Below are positions 1 through 7,982 of a stretch of DNA of 23,998 bases, piece after piece. The notes beneath the pieces were generated by a model, which saw only the letters and a program-made list of their open reading frames with translations, did no database searches and was not told the DNA's origin. The translations under genes and the position numbers were made by a program. Every line of letters begins with the position of its first letter. Within the stretch, counting starts at the first letter, position 1. Origin of the DNA: CAZSSM01 sp964609385 (GTDB taxonomy: Bacteria; Planctomycetota; Planctomycetia; Isosphaerales; Isosphaeraceae). The stretch spans positions 1-23,998 of the forward strand of contig CAZSSM010000103.1 of assembly GCA_964609385.1 (NCBI GenBank). Reading direction: 5' to 3'.

Positions 1-103
1 TGTCGGCGAAGATCTGTTTGATGGAGACGTCGAACTGCCCGGCCTGGGTCGGGGGCGGTTTCGGCTCGGGATGTGGGTCGTCTTCGGTTGGTTGACTCAT
101 CAT
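1..103 (-). CDS. 5' end of an unidentified protein gene (partial, runs off the left edge)
   Basis: Reading leftward from two consecutive ATG codons (103 and 100), an open frame of 34 codons continues to the window edge. The first ~20 residues are rich in Pro, Glu and Asp (EDDPHPEPKPPP), followed by QFDVSIKQIFAD. A disordered acidic/proline leader followed by an F-D-V-[ST]-x-K-x-[IL] string resembles the start of Rpn/PD-(D/E)XK putative transposase-nuclease proteins common in planctomycetes, but only about ten informative residues are visible, so this is a guess. No strong Shine-Dalgarno is seen. It lies 78 bases downstream of the PP2C gene on the same strand and could share its transcript. 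Confidence 0.5.
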   Translation of the reverse strand, partial: MMSQPTEDDPHPEPKPPPTQAGQFDVSIKQIFAD

Positions 104-181
104 GGAGACGTCTCGGAGAGCTTTGGTCTGGCTCTCCCCTCTGGGACACAGGTGAGATTGGGTGAGAGTTGCTGGCGTCGG

Positions 182-1198
182 TCAGCTCGATTCGCCGGGC
201 CCGGAGGTCGCTGGGAAGACCGTCCACGTCGTGGTCTCCGGATCGGCCAGCGTGGGCGAGTCGGGCGGATCAATCTGGTAAAAGGCGACCACGGCAGTGA
301 CGTTGTCGCGTCCCCCGGCTTCGAGGGCGGTTGTAATCAGCGCGTTAGCAGCGTGTTCGGCCGTCTCGGCCTGACCGAGACATTCGGCGATCGTCGAGTC
401 GTCGACCAGGTCCGAGAGGCCGTCGCTACAGAGTAGGAGCCGGTCTCCATCTCTAAGCCGGAGCCCGTGGAAGTCGGCCTGGACTCCGGCAGAGGTTCCC
501 CCGAGGCAGTTGGTTAGCACGTGGCGACGTTGATGGGTCTTGACCTGGTTGACGGGGATTTGGCCGGCGTCCGCCATTGCTTGGGCAACGGTGTGGTCTC
601 GGGTGATCTGGATCAGCTCCGCCGACTCAGCGTGGTGCAGATAGGCTCGTGAGTCACCCGCATGTACGATGTAGAGTCCGTTGCCGACGCTGTAGGCGAC
701 CGTCAGGGTCGTTCCCATGCCAGCCAGCAGACCGTTGGATCGGCTCTGATTCATGATTTCCCGGTCAACTTGCTCGAAGTAGGCGCGGAACCGTTGCAGC
801 AGGTCGTGGGCTTCGGTCGGATCAGCCGAGAGGATCCATTTCTCGGCCTGACGGACCAGGCGGAACCCGGTGATGAGGGCCAATTGGCTGGCCTCCGCCC
901 CGCCGCCCATGCCGCCCATACCGTCGGCGACGACCATGACGTATCCGTTGTCCTGCTCCGGCGAGGGGATCATGGCCGTAGGCAGATTGGTCGCGTCGAT
1001 CCGGATCTCGCGGCTGACCCGCCCGATCAAAAAGTGGTCCTCATTGCGCGGTCGGGTCTTGCCGCGATCGGAGCGGCCGGCCAGGTCAACCCGGACGCAC
1101 GAACTGGGGTAGACCGGAGTCTGAGGTTCGGCCACCGGTGAGGGCAAGATCTCGGTGTCCGAGAGCCGCGCGGTCGGGTCGGAATCGCTCATCCTCAT
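182..1198 (-). CDS. PP2C-family serine/threonine protein phosphatase
   Basis: A 338-residue stand-alone PP2C (PPM) phosphatase, predicted to remove phosphate from Ser/Thr in a Mn/Mg-dependent reaction, probably opposing Hanks-type kinases. The family motifs appear in order: SDRGKTRPRNEDHF (residues 43-56, metal-binding Asp54), ADGMGG (91-96, Asp92), GMGTTLT (160-166), HAGDSRAYL (179-187), LTNCLGG (228-234), LLCSDGLSDLV (255-265, Asp259) and GGRDNVTAVV (295-304, Asp298). The metal-binding set therefore looks complete. No membrane segment or extra domain is visible, so it should be cytoplasmic. Residues 1-35 and the last ~25 are low-complexity tails. The first ATG is chosen because GGAG sits 7 bases upstream; an ATG two codons later is possible. 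No kinase gene is visible nearby. Confidence 0.93.
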   Translation of the reverse strand: MRMSDSDPTARLSDTEILPSPVAEPQTPVYPSSCVRVDLAGRSDRGKTRPRNEDHFLIGRVSREIRIDATNLPTAMIPSPEQDNGYVMVVADGMGGMGGGAEASQLALITGFRLVRQAEKWILSADPTEAHDLLQRFRAYFEQVDREIMNQSRSNGLLAGMGTTLTVAYSVGNGLYIVHAGDSRAYLHHAESAELIQITRDHTVAQAMADAGQIPVNQVKTHQRRHVLTNCLGGTSAGVQADFHGLRLRDGDRLLLCSDGLSDLVDDSTIAECLGQAETAEHAANALITTALEAGGRDNVTAVVAFYQIDPPDSPTLADPETTTWTVFPATSGPGESS

Positions 1199-1304
1199 CG
1201 TCTGGCTCCGAACGGCGAACCGGGTCGTAGACGGATCGCGGTCGATGAATTGGGGGCGGTCTGAGGCGGTTCCCGGATCACATTCGGTCTCGATGGGTCG
1301 ATCT

Positions 1305-2117
1305 TCAACGGGTCTCCGACGGATCGGGCCGTCGCGGTGGTTGGGGCGATGGACCGGCGTTGGATTCGACAGAACATTTTCGATGGCCTCGACGGTGATT
1401 CTCCTGACGGTAGCGGGCCGCCTCAGCCTCGATGGAGAGGCCGATCATGTCGCGTGCCCAGAGCCCAGCGTCGCGTGCGAGCGTCCGGAGCACACCCCCT
1501 TTGAGGAAACGACGCGACGAAGTGACCATCGGAACCTCCGAGATCAGGCGGAGCCGGCCCCTTCGTCGTCGGAGGTTGAGGCACAGATGTGAGGCCTCCA
1601 TGAGCCGATCGGGGAAGCCGCCGACCTCCCAGAAGGCCTCACGACGCACGAAAATCCCCTGGTCCCCGAAATATCGTGGCCAGATTCGGTAGCGGACCCG
1701 GTTGAGCCACTCGACCAGACGGAGCGACCAGCCTGGACCCTCCAGCGCGAAGCCGAAGGCTCCGCCAACGACCCGCGAATCGGCCAACGCCTCGGCGATC
1801 CGACCGTCGAAGCCCAGCGGCGCCGGCGTGTCGGCGTCCAAGAACCAGTAGACCTCGCCCCGAGCCCGACGCGCTCCGAGGTTCAATGCCTCGGCCTTGT
1901 TTGATGCCGGTGGGGTTTCACGCACGACCTCCACGCCCATCGACTGCGCCAAGGCGACCGTCCCATCGAGCGACCCGCAGTCGCTGACCAGCACCTCGGC
2001 GTCCACGCCCCAACGACATCCCGCGCCGGAGATCCGGAGTGATGCCAGGGTCGGGCCGAGGTAGTTGGCCTCGTTGAGGGTCGGGATGATCACGCTCAGC
2101 CAAGGCGAGGTCGTCAT
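1305..2117 (-). CDS. Glycosyltransferase family 2 protein (TIGR04283-like)
   Basis: A 270-residue GT-A fold glycosyltransferase. It starts with LSVIIPTLNEANYLGPTLASL (residues 7-27), has VSDCGSLDGT (44-53), the nucleotide-sugar loop around ASNKAEALNLGARRARG (71-87) and a DAD motif (WFLDADTP, Asp94/Asp96), then FGDQGIFVRREAFWEVGGFPD, the typical acceptor-side segment. The short length and the GDQGIFVRR string resemble the rSAM/selenodomain-associated transferase 2 group (TIGR04283). No membrane helix is seen, so it is probably cytosolic. The open frame extends upstream to 2504, but that part overlaps the end of the SGNH hydrolase gene and has no protein-like pattern, so the ATG at 2117, just before the conserved start, is chosen. 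The ribosome site is weak. The Arg/Pro-rich C-terminal ~35 residues look unstructured. Donor and acceptor are unknown. Confidence 0.87.
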   Translation of the reverse strand: MTTSPWLSVIIPTLNEANYLGPTLASLRISGAGCRWGVDAEVLVSDCGSLDGTVALAQSMGVEVVRETPPASNKAEALNLGARRARGEVYWFLDADTPAPLGFDGRIAEALADSRVVGGAFGFALEGPGWSLRLVEWLNRVRYRIWPRYFGDQGIFVRREAFWEVGGFPDRLMEASHLCLNLRRRRGRLRLISEVPMVTSSRRFLKGGVLRTLARDAGLWARDMIGLSIEAEAARYRQENHRRGHRKCSVESNAGPSPQPPRRPDPSETR

Positions 2118-2322
2118 CACGTCACCGGAGTCGGGACTCGGACACATTGACGATCGGCCCGACTTGGGACGGTCGACGGGTTTTCGGGACGTATCGAACC
2201 CACTGTGTAGCCGTTGGTTCGAATCCATCCCACCAGAACATAACCGCAAGAGTTCGATCAAGGAACAAATGCCCCGATTCCCTGATCTGATGGAACAGCC
2301 TGATGGTTCCTCGCCTTCAAGG

Positions 2323-3021
2323 TCAAGGTGCGAACTGCTGGAGCGTCGGCTCCAACTCATGGGTCCAGAGGCGATAACCTCGATCATTGAGATGGAGCCG
2401 ATCGAACTGATAACACATGCCGTTCGGTCGTCCATCCGCGCCCAGCAGCGGAGTGGCCAGGTCAACGTATTCGAGCCGCGGATCGGACCGGCAGATCTCC
2501 ACAAGCTGCAAGTTGGTCGCCTGCATCGAGGCCCAGTGATGCCAACGCAACGGGCTCGGCTTGATCGAGAGGATCACGATCGGGCAGTCCGGCAGGTGCT
2601 GGTGGACATACGCGACGAAGCGCCGAAAGTCGTTCACGACGCGATCAACCGACTTACCATGGGCGAGGTCGTTGTCCCCTGAGTAGAGGACGATCGCACG
2701 GGGGCGTTGGGCAATCACGATCCGGTCGGCGTAGTAGAGCGCGTCGACGAGTTCTGAGCCGCCGAAGCCGTGGTTGAGCGTGACGAGGTCCGGGAACAAC
2801 GCGTTGAGGTCCCAGAAGCGGATGCTCGAGCTGCCCACGAAGAGGATCGGCGCGGGGCCCGGTGGCCTCTGGGCGGCCCGACGTTCGAGTTCACGGATCG
2901 ACCATTCGAATCGCCAGGACCATTGTGGCATCGGATCCTCGGAGTCCCACGGACGACACGCCCCAGTCAAGTTCGCCACGAGGATCAATATACCAAGGCG
3001 AAACCCTTGAGACGTAGACAT
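2323..3021 (-). CDS. SGNH/GDSL-family hydrolase, exported or lipid-anchored
   Basis: A 232-residue SGNH-fold esterase/lipase-type hydrolase. Block I is FVGSSSIRFW (residues 61-70; nucleophile most likely Ser65), block II the Gly in HGFGGSEL (84-91), block III GDND (115-118, Asn117) and block V DRLHLN (207-212; Asp207, His210). The catalytic set is complete. The family acts on acetyl or acyl esters, often on polysaccharides, but substrate cannot be read here. The N terminus (LGILILVANLTGAC, 9-22) is a short signal peptide ending in a Cys. The TGAC string is an imperfect lipobox (Thr rather than Leu at -3), so lipid anchoring is only possible. The ATG at 3021 follows GAGGAG by about 11 bases. 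The transcript probably begins in the AT-rich region near 3160-3190. Confidence 0.88.
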   Translation of the reverse strand: MSTSQGFRLGILILVANLTGACRPWDSEDPMPQWSWRFEWSIRELERRAAQRPPGPAPILFVGSSSIRFWDLNALFPDLVTLNHGFGGSELVDALYYADRIVIAQRPRAIVLYSGDNDLAHGKSVDRVVNDFRRFVAYVHQHLPDCPIVILSIKPSPLRWHHWASMQATNLQLVEICRSDPRLEYVDLATPLLGADGRPNGMCYQFDRLHLNDRGYRLWTHELEPTLQQFAP

Positions 3022-3389
3022 CGACGGCGGGGCTCCTCGGGATCGAAGACGCGAGCTGCGTACGACATGGGGTTGCCGTCATCGTTGTCGGACAACCAAC
3101 CACAGTATGCGCCGCAAAGTCCCCGCAATCGATTCGTACCCCAAGCTGCTGGTGAAGTATATATAGAAATTTCAAGTGTTTTTTTTGAAGAGATACCGTT
3201 TTTCAAGAGTAAGAGAATTTCTGTGATTTAAAAACTCATATTCGTATGGTTGTCTTTGCGCCTGGGGTCCAGCATATCCTCGCCGGACCCTGAGGATGAT
3301 TTGGCGGAGAGAAATCGGTCCGGGTCTGTCCGCTTCGGCCCCTCGGTTCGATAGGCAGTTGATCGCCAATCCCGCTTGGGCCGGTTGGC
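3022..3389. other. Intergenic region with AT-rich island
   Basis: No convincing gene lies between the SGNH hydrolase start and the malate dehydrogenase stop, although several short frames are open. About 3155-3245 is strikingly AT-rich for this genome, with runs of T (3179-3186, 3199-3203) and several TTCAA/TTGAA copies able to form alternative short hairpins. The rest has normal composition with nothing recognised. Confidence 0.6.
3160..3189 (-). promoter_or_regulatory. Possible sigma-70-type promoter for the SGNH hydrolase
   Basis: On the minus strand, TTCAAA (3189-3184) is followed after 18 bases by TATATA (3165-3160). It lies in the most AT-rich part of the left half of the window, about 140 bases before the hydrolase start. 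AT-rich DNA matches such hexamers by chance, so support is modest. Confidence 0.35.
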
Positions 3390-4379
3390 TCAGCCGAGCA
3401 TATCGGCGATTGCCTCGCGCTCCTTGAGTAACTCGTTGGTAGAGGCGTCGAGTCGGGTACGGGCGTCGTCGTCGATCGGCAGGCCTTCGACGATCGACCA
3501 GCTCTTCCCGTCCTCGGTCCGCAGCGGCATGCTGTACATGATCCCCGAGGGGATCCCGTAGGGATTGCCCTCATGGGTCAGCACAGCGTTGCTGAACCAG
3601 TCGCCGGCGGGCGTGGGGTTGATCAGGCTGGCGATGCTGTCCAGAGCGGCGTTGGCGGCTGAGGCGGCTGAGCTTGCGCCTCGGGCCTTGATCACAGCCC
3701 CACCACGCTTGGCCACCGTAGGGATGAAGTCGTCGGTGAACCAGGCCGCGTCGGTGATCGCGCTGGTCGCCGGAGCGCCGCCGATTAGGGCGTTTTTATA
3801 GTCGGGGTATTGGGTGTTGGAATGGTTGCCCCAGATAGTCATTCGCGTCACTTGAGCGACGGACATGCCGGCCTTCTTGGCCAGTTGGATGGCGGCGCGA
3901 TTCTGATCGAGCCGGGTCATCGCGAACCAGCGGTCATCGGGGATTGACGGGGCTTGGCTTCGCGCGATCAGGGCGTTGGTGTTGCACGGGTTGGCCACGA
4001 CCAGCACGCGGACGTCGTTGGCGGCCTTAGCCAGCGCTTTACCTTGCTCGACGAAGATCGGGCCGTTGGCCTTGATCAGGTCGGCGCGGTCCATCCCCTC
4101 TTTGCGCGGCATGCCGCCGACCAGAATCGCCACGTTGACCCCAGAGAAGGCTTCCTCGGCCTTGTCGGTGGCCACGACCTCGGTCAGCAGCGGGAAGGCG
4201 CAGTCGTCCAACTCCATGATCGTCCCTTTCAGGGCGTCCAGAGCTGGGGTGATTTCCAGCAGATTCAGCGCCACCGGCTGTTGGGGGCCGAACAGGCCGC
4301 CCGAGGCGATCCGGAACAGCATCGCATAACCAATCTGACCCGCTGCACCGGTCACGGCCACGCGGATAGGGGTGGACAT
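3390..4379 (-). CDS. mdh: Malate dehydrogenase (cytosolic-type, NAD-dependent)
   Basis: A 329-residue malate dehydrogenase, interconverting malate and oxaloacetate with NAD(H) in the TCA cycle. The dinucleotide loop TGAAGQIGY (residues 10-18) is followed by the mobile substrate loop GGMPRKEGMDRADL (88-101, Arg92 and Arg98), VANPCNTNA (128-136), LDQNRA (157-162; Asp158 and Arg161) and the catalytic IWGNHS (182-187, His186). GAAGQIGY, PRKEGM and the length place it in the type 2 group related to eukaryotic cytosolic MDH, not the lactate-dehydrogenase-like group. The start is firm: AGGAGG lies 8 bases upstream of the ATG. It is soluble, appears monocistronic, and shows no truncation or missing key residue. 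Confidence 0.96.
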   Translation of the reverse strand: MSTPIRVAVTGAAGQIGYAMLFRIASGGLFGPQQPVALNLLEITPALDALKGTIMELDDCAFPLLTEVVATDKAEEAFSGVNVAILVGGMPRKEGMDRADLIKANGPIFVEQGKALAKAANDVRVLVVANPCNTNALIARSQAPSIPDDRWFAMTRLDQNRAAIQLAKKAGMSVAQVTRMTIWGNHSNTQYPDYKNALIGGAPATSAITDAAWFTDDFIPTVAKRGGAVIKARGASSAASAANAALDSIASLINPTPAGDWFSNAVLTHEGNPYGIPSGIMYSMPLRTEDGKSWSIVEGLPIDDDARTRLDASTNELLKEREAIADMLG

Positions 4380-4498
4380 TAAGAGGGCCTCCTCGATCAG
4401 GGCGTTGTGAGGGAAGGGGCAGGTCCCATTATGGTGGTCCCACCCATCGCCTCCAGGGTAGCCGAGCCCCTGCCGCCCTTCAACGGAAACCGTCTCGA

Positions 4499-4512
4499 AT
4501 CCCGATCGGGAT
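4499..4512. repeat. 14-bp perfect palindrome (core CCCGATCGGG)
   Basis: A perfect dyad, ATCCCGATCGGGAT, lies in the 184-base gap between the 3' end of the two-helix membrane protein gene and the mdh start, about 120 bases upstream of mdh. It could be an operator for mdh or part of a transcript end. Its centre is CGATCG, a hexamer very common in this window, so it may simply be an extended copy of that motif. Confidence 0.4.
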
Positions 4513-4563
4513 GGATCTGATCGGTTTTGTGAGAATCAAGGATGCGAGAATGGTTTCGAAGAT

Positions 4564-5844
4564 TTACAACTGAATCCTCGGAGGATCCTCAGGGCGATCG
4601 AGGTCCTCGAGGGACGGCCCACCATCGTGGTGGTTAGGCTCATCATGAGGGTCATGATCGGGTTGGAGGCTGGCGCGCCAGGGTTCGTGAGGTGATTGGG
4701 CCTCGTCCGGATCCGAGCCGTGTTCGGGTTCGAGTTCGCGTGGAACCCGGAAGGCGTCGGGTGTCGTGGATGTCCGGTCGGCGAACCGGCCGGCGCGGCC
4801 TTGGCGAAACCGGCGGTCGCCCAGGAAGAAGAGCCCGGCCAGCACGACGACCAGGGCCACGATTCCGCCCACGACGAAGAGGACTGTCCGGCCCAGCCCG
4901 ATCCGGTCTTCGGTTAGATCGGGTTGAATCCAGGTCGGTGCATGTCCCAGAAGTACCGGCGCCGAGAGCAGTTTGTTTCCGGTCGATCGGTATGCCCAGA
5001 GCTTTAGGAAGTAGCCACTGACGACCACTTGTTCGTTGACCTCGTCGCCCAGCGGCATGCCTTCGGGTAACTCGGTGGTCACAACGACCCAGGGAAATTG
5101 CCCGGAGTCTTCGGTGAAGACCCAGAGTTCGTAGCGATCGACCAGCCCATAGGCGTTGTCGCCGATCTGGTCGGCGGCGACGCGACGCGCCCGGCCTCGA
5201 ATGGTCAGTAATTCGCCTCGGAACGGACTCGCGTCGGTGTCCCGCGTTCGGTAGAAGTCGGCGAACGTCAGGTCGGTCCGCCCTTGCTCGTTAAGCCGCT
5301 CCGGGTCGGTCTGGCGAGCCTTGTCCAGGTAGTGGAAGTACAACGCGGGCGGGAGGTCGCGCGTCTTGTCGCGGACCCCTTCGAGCAGGAGCGGTACGTC
5401 GCGTTCATCGATCCGTTGTGGACCCGAGCCCGAAGCGCTGAAGGGAGCTATTGGTGATTCGCCTCTGGGTTCCGCACGGGAGGAGTTCGAAGTCGGATCT
5501 TCCCCCCCTGCTTCGTCTGATTCGACTGATTCGTCTCCTGATGCGGCTTGCACATCGTCGGTCGCCGAGGCATCGGGGTCAGTCCCCCATCGCTCGAGGT
5601 CCTGGGTTTCGTCGGCTCGGAGGGCGAGCAGCTTGCCGGCGGGCCATCGGTCACGCGGTCCAGGCTCCTGCTCGACCTCAACGGCCAAGCCGTCGTCTGA
5701 CTCGTCGCCGTTATGTCGGCGTCCCTCGAGGATCGTCGCCACGACCAAGCCGGCGATGATCAGCATCAGCACATAGCGCAGCCGGACCCAGGTCGGGGGG
5801 CGTCGCGAGGCCGGCAGGCGGAAGTCTAACCCGGTCCGAGACAT
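4564..5844 (-). CDS. Two-helix membrane protein of unknown function
   Basis: About 426 residues, not recognised as a named family. From the N terminus: a basic stretch, one membrane helix (YVLMLIIAGLVVATILEG, ~25-42 counted from the upstream ATG), a long acidic low-complexity linker (~45-145), a compact mixed segment, a second helix (VLFVVGGIVALVVVLAGLFFLG, ~320-342) and an acidic His/Asp-rich tail. The segment between the helices (LTIRGRARRV... YELWVFTEDSGQFPWVVVTTELPEGM... VVVSGYFLKLWAY) alternates strands in a way that suggests a small beta-barrel such as an OB fold; this is inference. AGGAGG lies 3 bases from the ATG at 5850 but 9 bases from the ATG at 5844, so the latter is chosen. Signal-anchor topology would put the folded middle outside the cytoplasm and both tails inside. 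It is a single gene. Confidence 0.8.
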   Translation of the reverse strand: MSRTGLDFRLPASRRPPTWVRLRYVLMLIIAGLVVATILEGRRHNGDESDDGLAVEVEQEPGPRDRWPAGKLLALRADETQDLERWGTDPDASATDDVQAASGDESVESDEAGGEDPTSNSSRAEPRGESPIAPFSASGSGPQRIDERDVPLLLEGVRDKTRDLPPALYFHYLDKARQTDPERLNEQGRTDLTFADFYRTRDTDASPFRGELLTIRGRARRVAADQIGDNAYGLVDRYELWVFTEDSGQFPWVVVTTELPEGMPLGDEVNEQVVVSGYFLKLWAYRSTGNKLLSAPVLLGHAPTWIQPDLTEDRIGLGRTVLFVVGGIVALVVVLAGLFFLGDRRFRQGRAGRFADRTSTTPDAFRVPRELEPEHGSDPDEAQSPHEPWRASLQPDHDPHDEPNHHDGGPSLEDLDRPEDPPRIQL

Positions 5845-5853
5845 CGGCATGTT

Positions 5854-5859
5854 CCTCCT
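5854..5859 (-). promoter_or_regulatory. Shine-Dalgarno AGGAGG that decides between two ATG codons
   Basis: A full AGGAGG on the minus strand sits 3 bases before one ATG (5850) and 9 bases before a second in-frame ATG (5844). The 9-base spacing is the workable one, which favours the shorter protein. Confidence 0.6.
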
Positions 5860-6035
5860 CGCGGGGGTCGTGCGACGCGAGCCGGTCGATCGGACGATGG
5901 ATCCCGGCCAGTCTTCGCGATCATAACCCGATAGAATACCGCGAGGTGATCCGAGACGGCCACGTCGCTGTGCTGCTGGATCACGACGAATCGAGGCCGG
6001 CGTTCGGGATCATCGGTCGGGGTCTCCGCACCTCG

Positions 6036-7274
6036 TCACTCGGGCGATCGATCGACGGGGATCTCTTCGAAATGGAGGTCGGCGAAGAGGGCTCGGGCGG
6101 TGGTTGCTCCAGCGGGTTGATATCGGAAGATGATCGCTTCAGCGTCGCCGAGCTTGGCATTGCGAGGCAGATATGTGTATTGGCCATCGAGTTCTTTGGT
6201 TAGGAAGAGGATCGTCCCGGCAAGGGCTTGGACGAGTGCGAAAGTCTCGGCCGTCGGAATGTCCTTGAACTGGGGACCGTTGAATTCGGAGGCGAGGCCG
6301 TCGTCGAGCCGAGTCGGAAATGTGCCGTCGGACCGCTCAGCGTAGAACCGGAGCAAGTTGGCCAGGGCCTTCTCGCCCAAGACGATTGGCGCTCTGGGAT
6401 CCAGCAGGCGGTAGTCCTCGGGCACGTCGAGTTGGAACAGGGCGTCGTCCAGCGGCGGGTCGATCCGAAAGTCGTCCAGGGTGATCGTCGCCTTTGAAGC
6501 CCCCTGATCGATGGAGGTCTCCATCAGCAGGGGGATTTGACGATCCGGATCGATCCAGACATCCCATGTGAGATCATCCTGAGTGACCCGGAAGCCGAGG
6601 GCTGCGATCCCACCGATTTCTCGACCATCGATCGGTTCACCTTGTTCCTCGACGAGCGAACGGAGCGACGTGATCGTCTTGGAAGCATACGATATGGGAT
6701 CGCCGAGGCCGTCCCTCGGGATTTCCTGGATCAGAGCCTCTTTCAACGGCCCGAAGAGCGTCAACATTCGGCCGCGATCAAAGTCGATGATCGAGACATA
6801 ATCACGAGATGATTCGGGCGGATCGGCTTCGCCGAGACCTTCCGGCTTCGTGTTGGCCTCGATCCGGATCAAGCCGGGATCTTTGACGCGGACCCGCGAG
6901 ACCACCGTCCGAGAGGCCTCCGGATCGGCCTCCATGAGGGTTCTCTGGGTTTGCCTGAACGACAGGGTTCGGGCCTCCTGGAGCTTGCGGGTGACCGCCT
7001 CGAAACACGCCTCGGCGTTCCGGCCCGGGGCCCAGAGGCTCAAGGTCGTCGCGGCGACTATCGACGCGGCAGCAGCCACCTGTATGAGCACGAGCATTAT
7101 TCGTCTCCGATTCGAAGGTGTGTCAGTTGCGGATCGTCCCTCGTCCGAGAGGGTCGATCGGGTCCGGGCGATCAGGGCGCCGGAGGGACCCTCGGGCATG
7201 TCCATGCTGCCGAGGGCATCGACGGCGCGGTCGAGGGGGTCGCGAGCGTCTCGGGACGACTCCGAAGAGTTCAT
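6036..7274 (-). CDS. Membrane-anchored anti-sigma-factor-like protein (LolA-like outer part)
   Basis: A 412-residue protein whose ATG overlaps the stop of the ECF sigma gene by 4 bases, so the two are translationally coupled. The cytoplasmic part (1-57) ends in basic residues, then one helix (RRIMLVLIQVAAAASIVAATTLSLWA, ~57-82) leads to an outer domain. The segment after the helix (ACFEAVTRKLQEARTLSFRQTQ, 89-110) and the repeated beta-strand pattern (IRIEANT, YVSIIDFDRGRMLTL, ALGFRVTQDDLTWDVWIDPDRQIPLLMETS) resemble the LolA/LolB-like outer domains planctomycetes attach to proteins encoded after ECF sigma factors. The likely job is to hold the partner sigma factor at the membrane until a signal reaches the outer domain. 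No zinc-binding HxxxCxxC motif is present, so it is not a ZAS-type anti-sigma. Function is inferred mainly from position and topology. Confidence 0.75.
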   Translation of the reverse strand: MNSSESSRDARDPLDRAVDALGSMDMPEGPSGALIARTRSTLSDEGRSATDTPSNRRRIMLVLIQVAAAASIVAATTLSLWAPGRNAEACFEAVTRKLQEARTLSFRQTQRTLMEADPEASRTVVSRVRVKDPGLIRIEANTKPEGLGEADPPESSRDYVSIIDFDRGRMLTLFGPLKEALIQEIPRDGLGDPISYASKTITSLRSLVEEQGEPIDGREIGGIAALGFRVTQDDLTWDVWIDPDRQIPLLMETSIDQGASKATITLDDFRIDPPLDDALFQLDVPEDYRLLDPRAPIVLGEKALANLLRFYAERSDGTFPTRLDDGLASEFNGPQFKDIPTAETFALVQALAGTILFLTKELDGQYTYLPRNAKLGDAEAIIFRYQPAGATTARALFADLHFEEIPVDRSPE

Positions 7275-7852
7275 GAGGGCCTCCCCGTGATCTGGGACGT
7301 GTCCCGGGTCGGGGCTGATTCCGGCTTCCGATCCGATTCCCGAACGCCCGGCTCGGGGCTGGTCGGGGACATCAAGGTCCGAAGCCGTCGTCTGGCCCGG
7401 TGTAGGAGGACCCCGACGGCGTCGGTCGATGCGCCCAACTGCCGGGCGATCTCGAGGTAGCTCCAGCCGTCCAGCGCGTGTAGGCAGAACGCCTCAGCCT
7501 GTTTGGCTGGGAGCTGAGCCAACGCCCAACGGAGCCGCGCGGGGAGCTCGGCGTCCTCTAACGGCTGCGTCGGCGACGGTGTCACACCGGGTACGCTCTC
7601 CCAGTCGTCGACCGGCTCGGCACGACCCCGACGGAGCCGTGCCCGGAGCCGGTCGACGGCGCGGGCCGTGACCAGGCGGATCAGCAGGCCGCGCCAATGC
7701 CGGACAGGACGTCCTCGCTCGGCCACCTTCCAGGCGTCCAGAAAGGCCTCCTGGAAGCAGTCGTCGGCCTCGTCCCGGTTTCCCAGGATCCGGTAGGCCG
7801 TCGTCCAGACCGAGCGGCCCTCGCGGGCCAGCAGCGCGTCCCAATCCGGCAT
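7271..7852 (-). CDS. ECF-family RNA polymerase sigma factor
   Basis: An ECF sigma factor of 193 residues with only regions 2 and 4. Region 2 is WTTAYRILGNRDEADDCFQEAFLDAWK (16-42), where EADDCFQEAFL is the core-polymerase contact. Region 2.4 follows in HWRGLLIRLVTARAVDRLRARLRR (52-75). Region 4 is LPAKQAEAFCLHALDGWSYLEIARQLGASTDAVGVLLHRARRRLR (114-158), a helix-turn-helix for the -35 element. The frame is open back to a GTG at 7942, but the ATG at 7852 is preferred: AGGGGAGA lies about 10 bases upstream and the family fold begins right there. The ~35-residue tail is probably disordered. It overlaps the downstream anti-sigma-like gene by 4 bases. A GAAACC-N15-CGTTA match upstream could be an autoregulated promoter. 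Confidence 0.93.
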   Translation of the reverse strand: MPDWDALLAREGRSVWTTAYRILGNRDEADDCFQEAFLDAWKVAERGRPVRHWRGLLIRLVTARAVDRLRARLRRGRAEPVDDWESVPGVTPSPTQPLEDAELPARLRWALAQLPAKQAEAFCLHALDGWSYLEIARQLGASTDAVGVLLHRARRRLRTLMSPTSPEPGVRESDRKPESAPTRDTSQITGRPS

Positions 7853-7890
7853 CCGTCGAGTTCTCCCCTGAGGCGCGGGCCATCTGCCCA

Positions 7891-7916
7891 TAACGTCGAG
7901 GGAGCATTGCGGTTTC
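7891..7916 (-). promoter_or_regulatory. Possible ECF-type promoter of the sigma/anti-sigma pair
   Basis: Minus strand GAAACC (7916-7911), 15 bases, then CGTTA (7895-7891), about 40 bases before the preferred sigma start. ECF promoters commonly have a -35 box containing AAC and a -10 box containing CGT at this spacing. Only one copy was found, so a regulon motif cannot be claimed. Confidence 0.3.
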
Positions 7917-7982
7917 TTACAGGGTCGCCCGGAATCGTTCACCGTGGGCTCTGTCGGGGGACTCGGAACCTTCGAATGCCTA

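Noticed and set aside
2117..2504. N-terminal extension of the glycosyltransferase frame
   Set aside because: It overlaps the end of the SGNH hydrolase gene, and the conserved family start lies right after ATG 2117.
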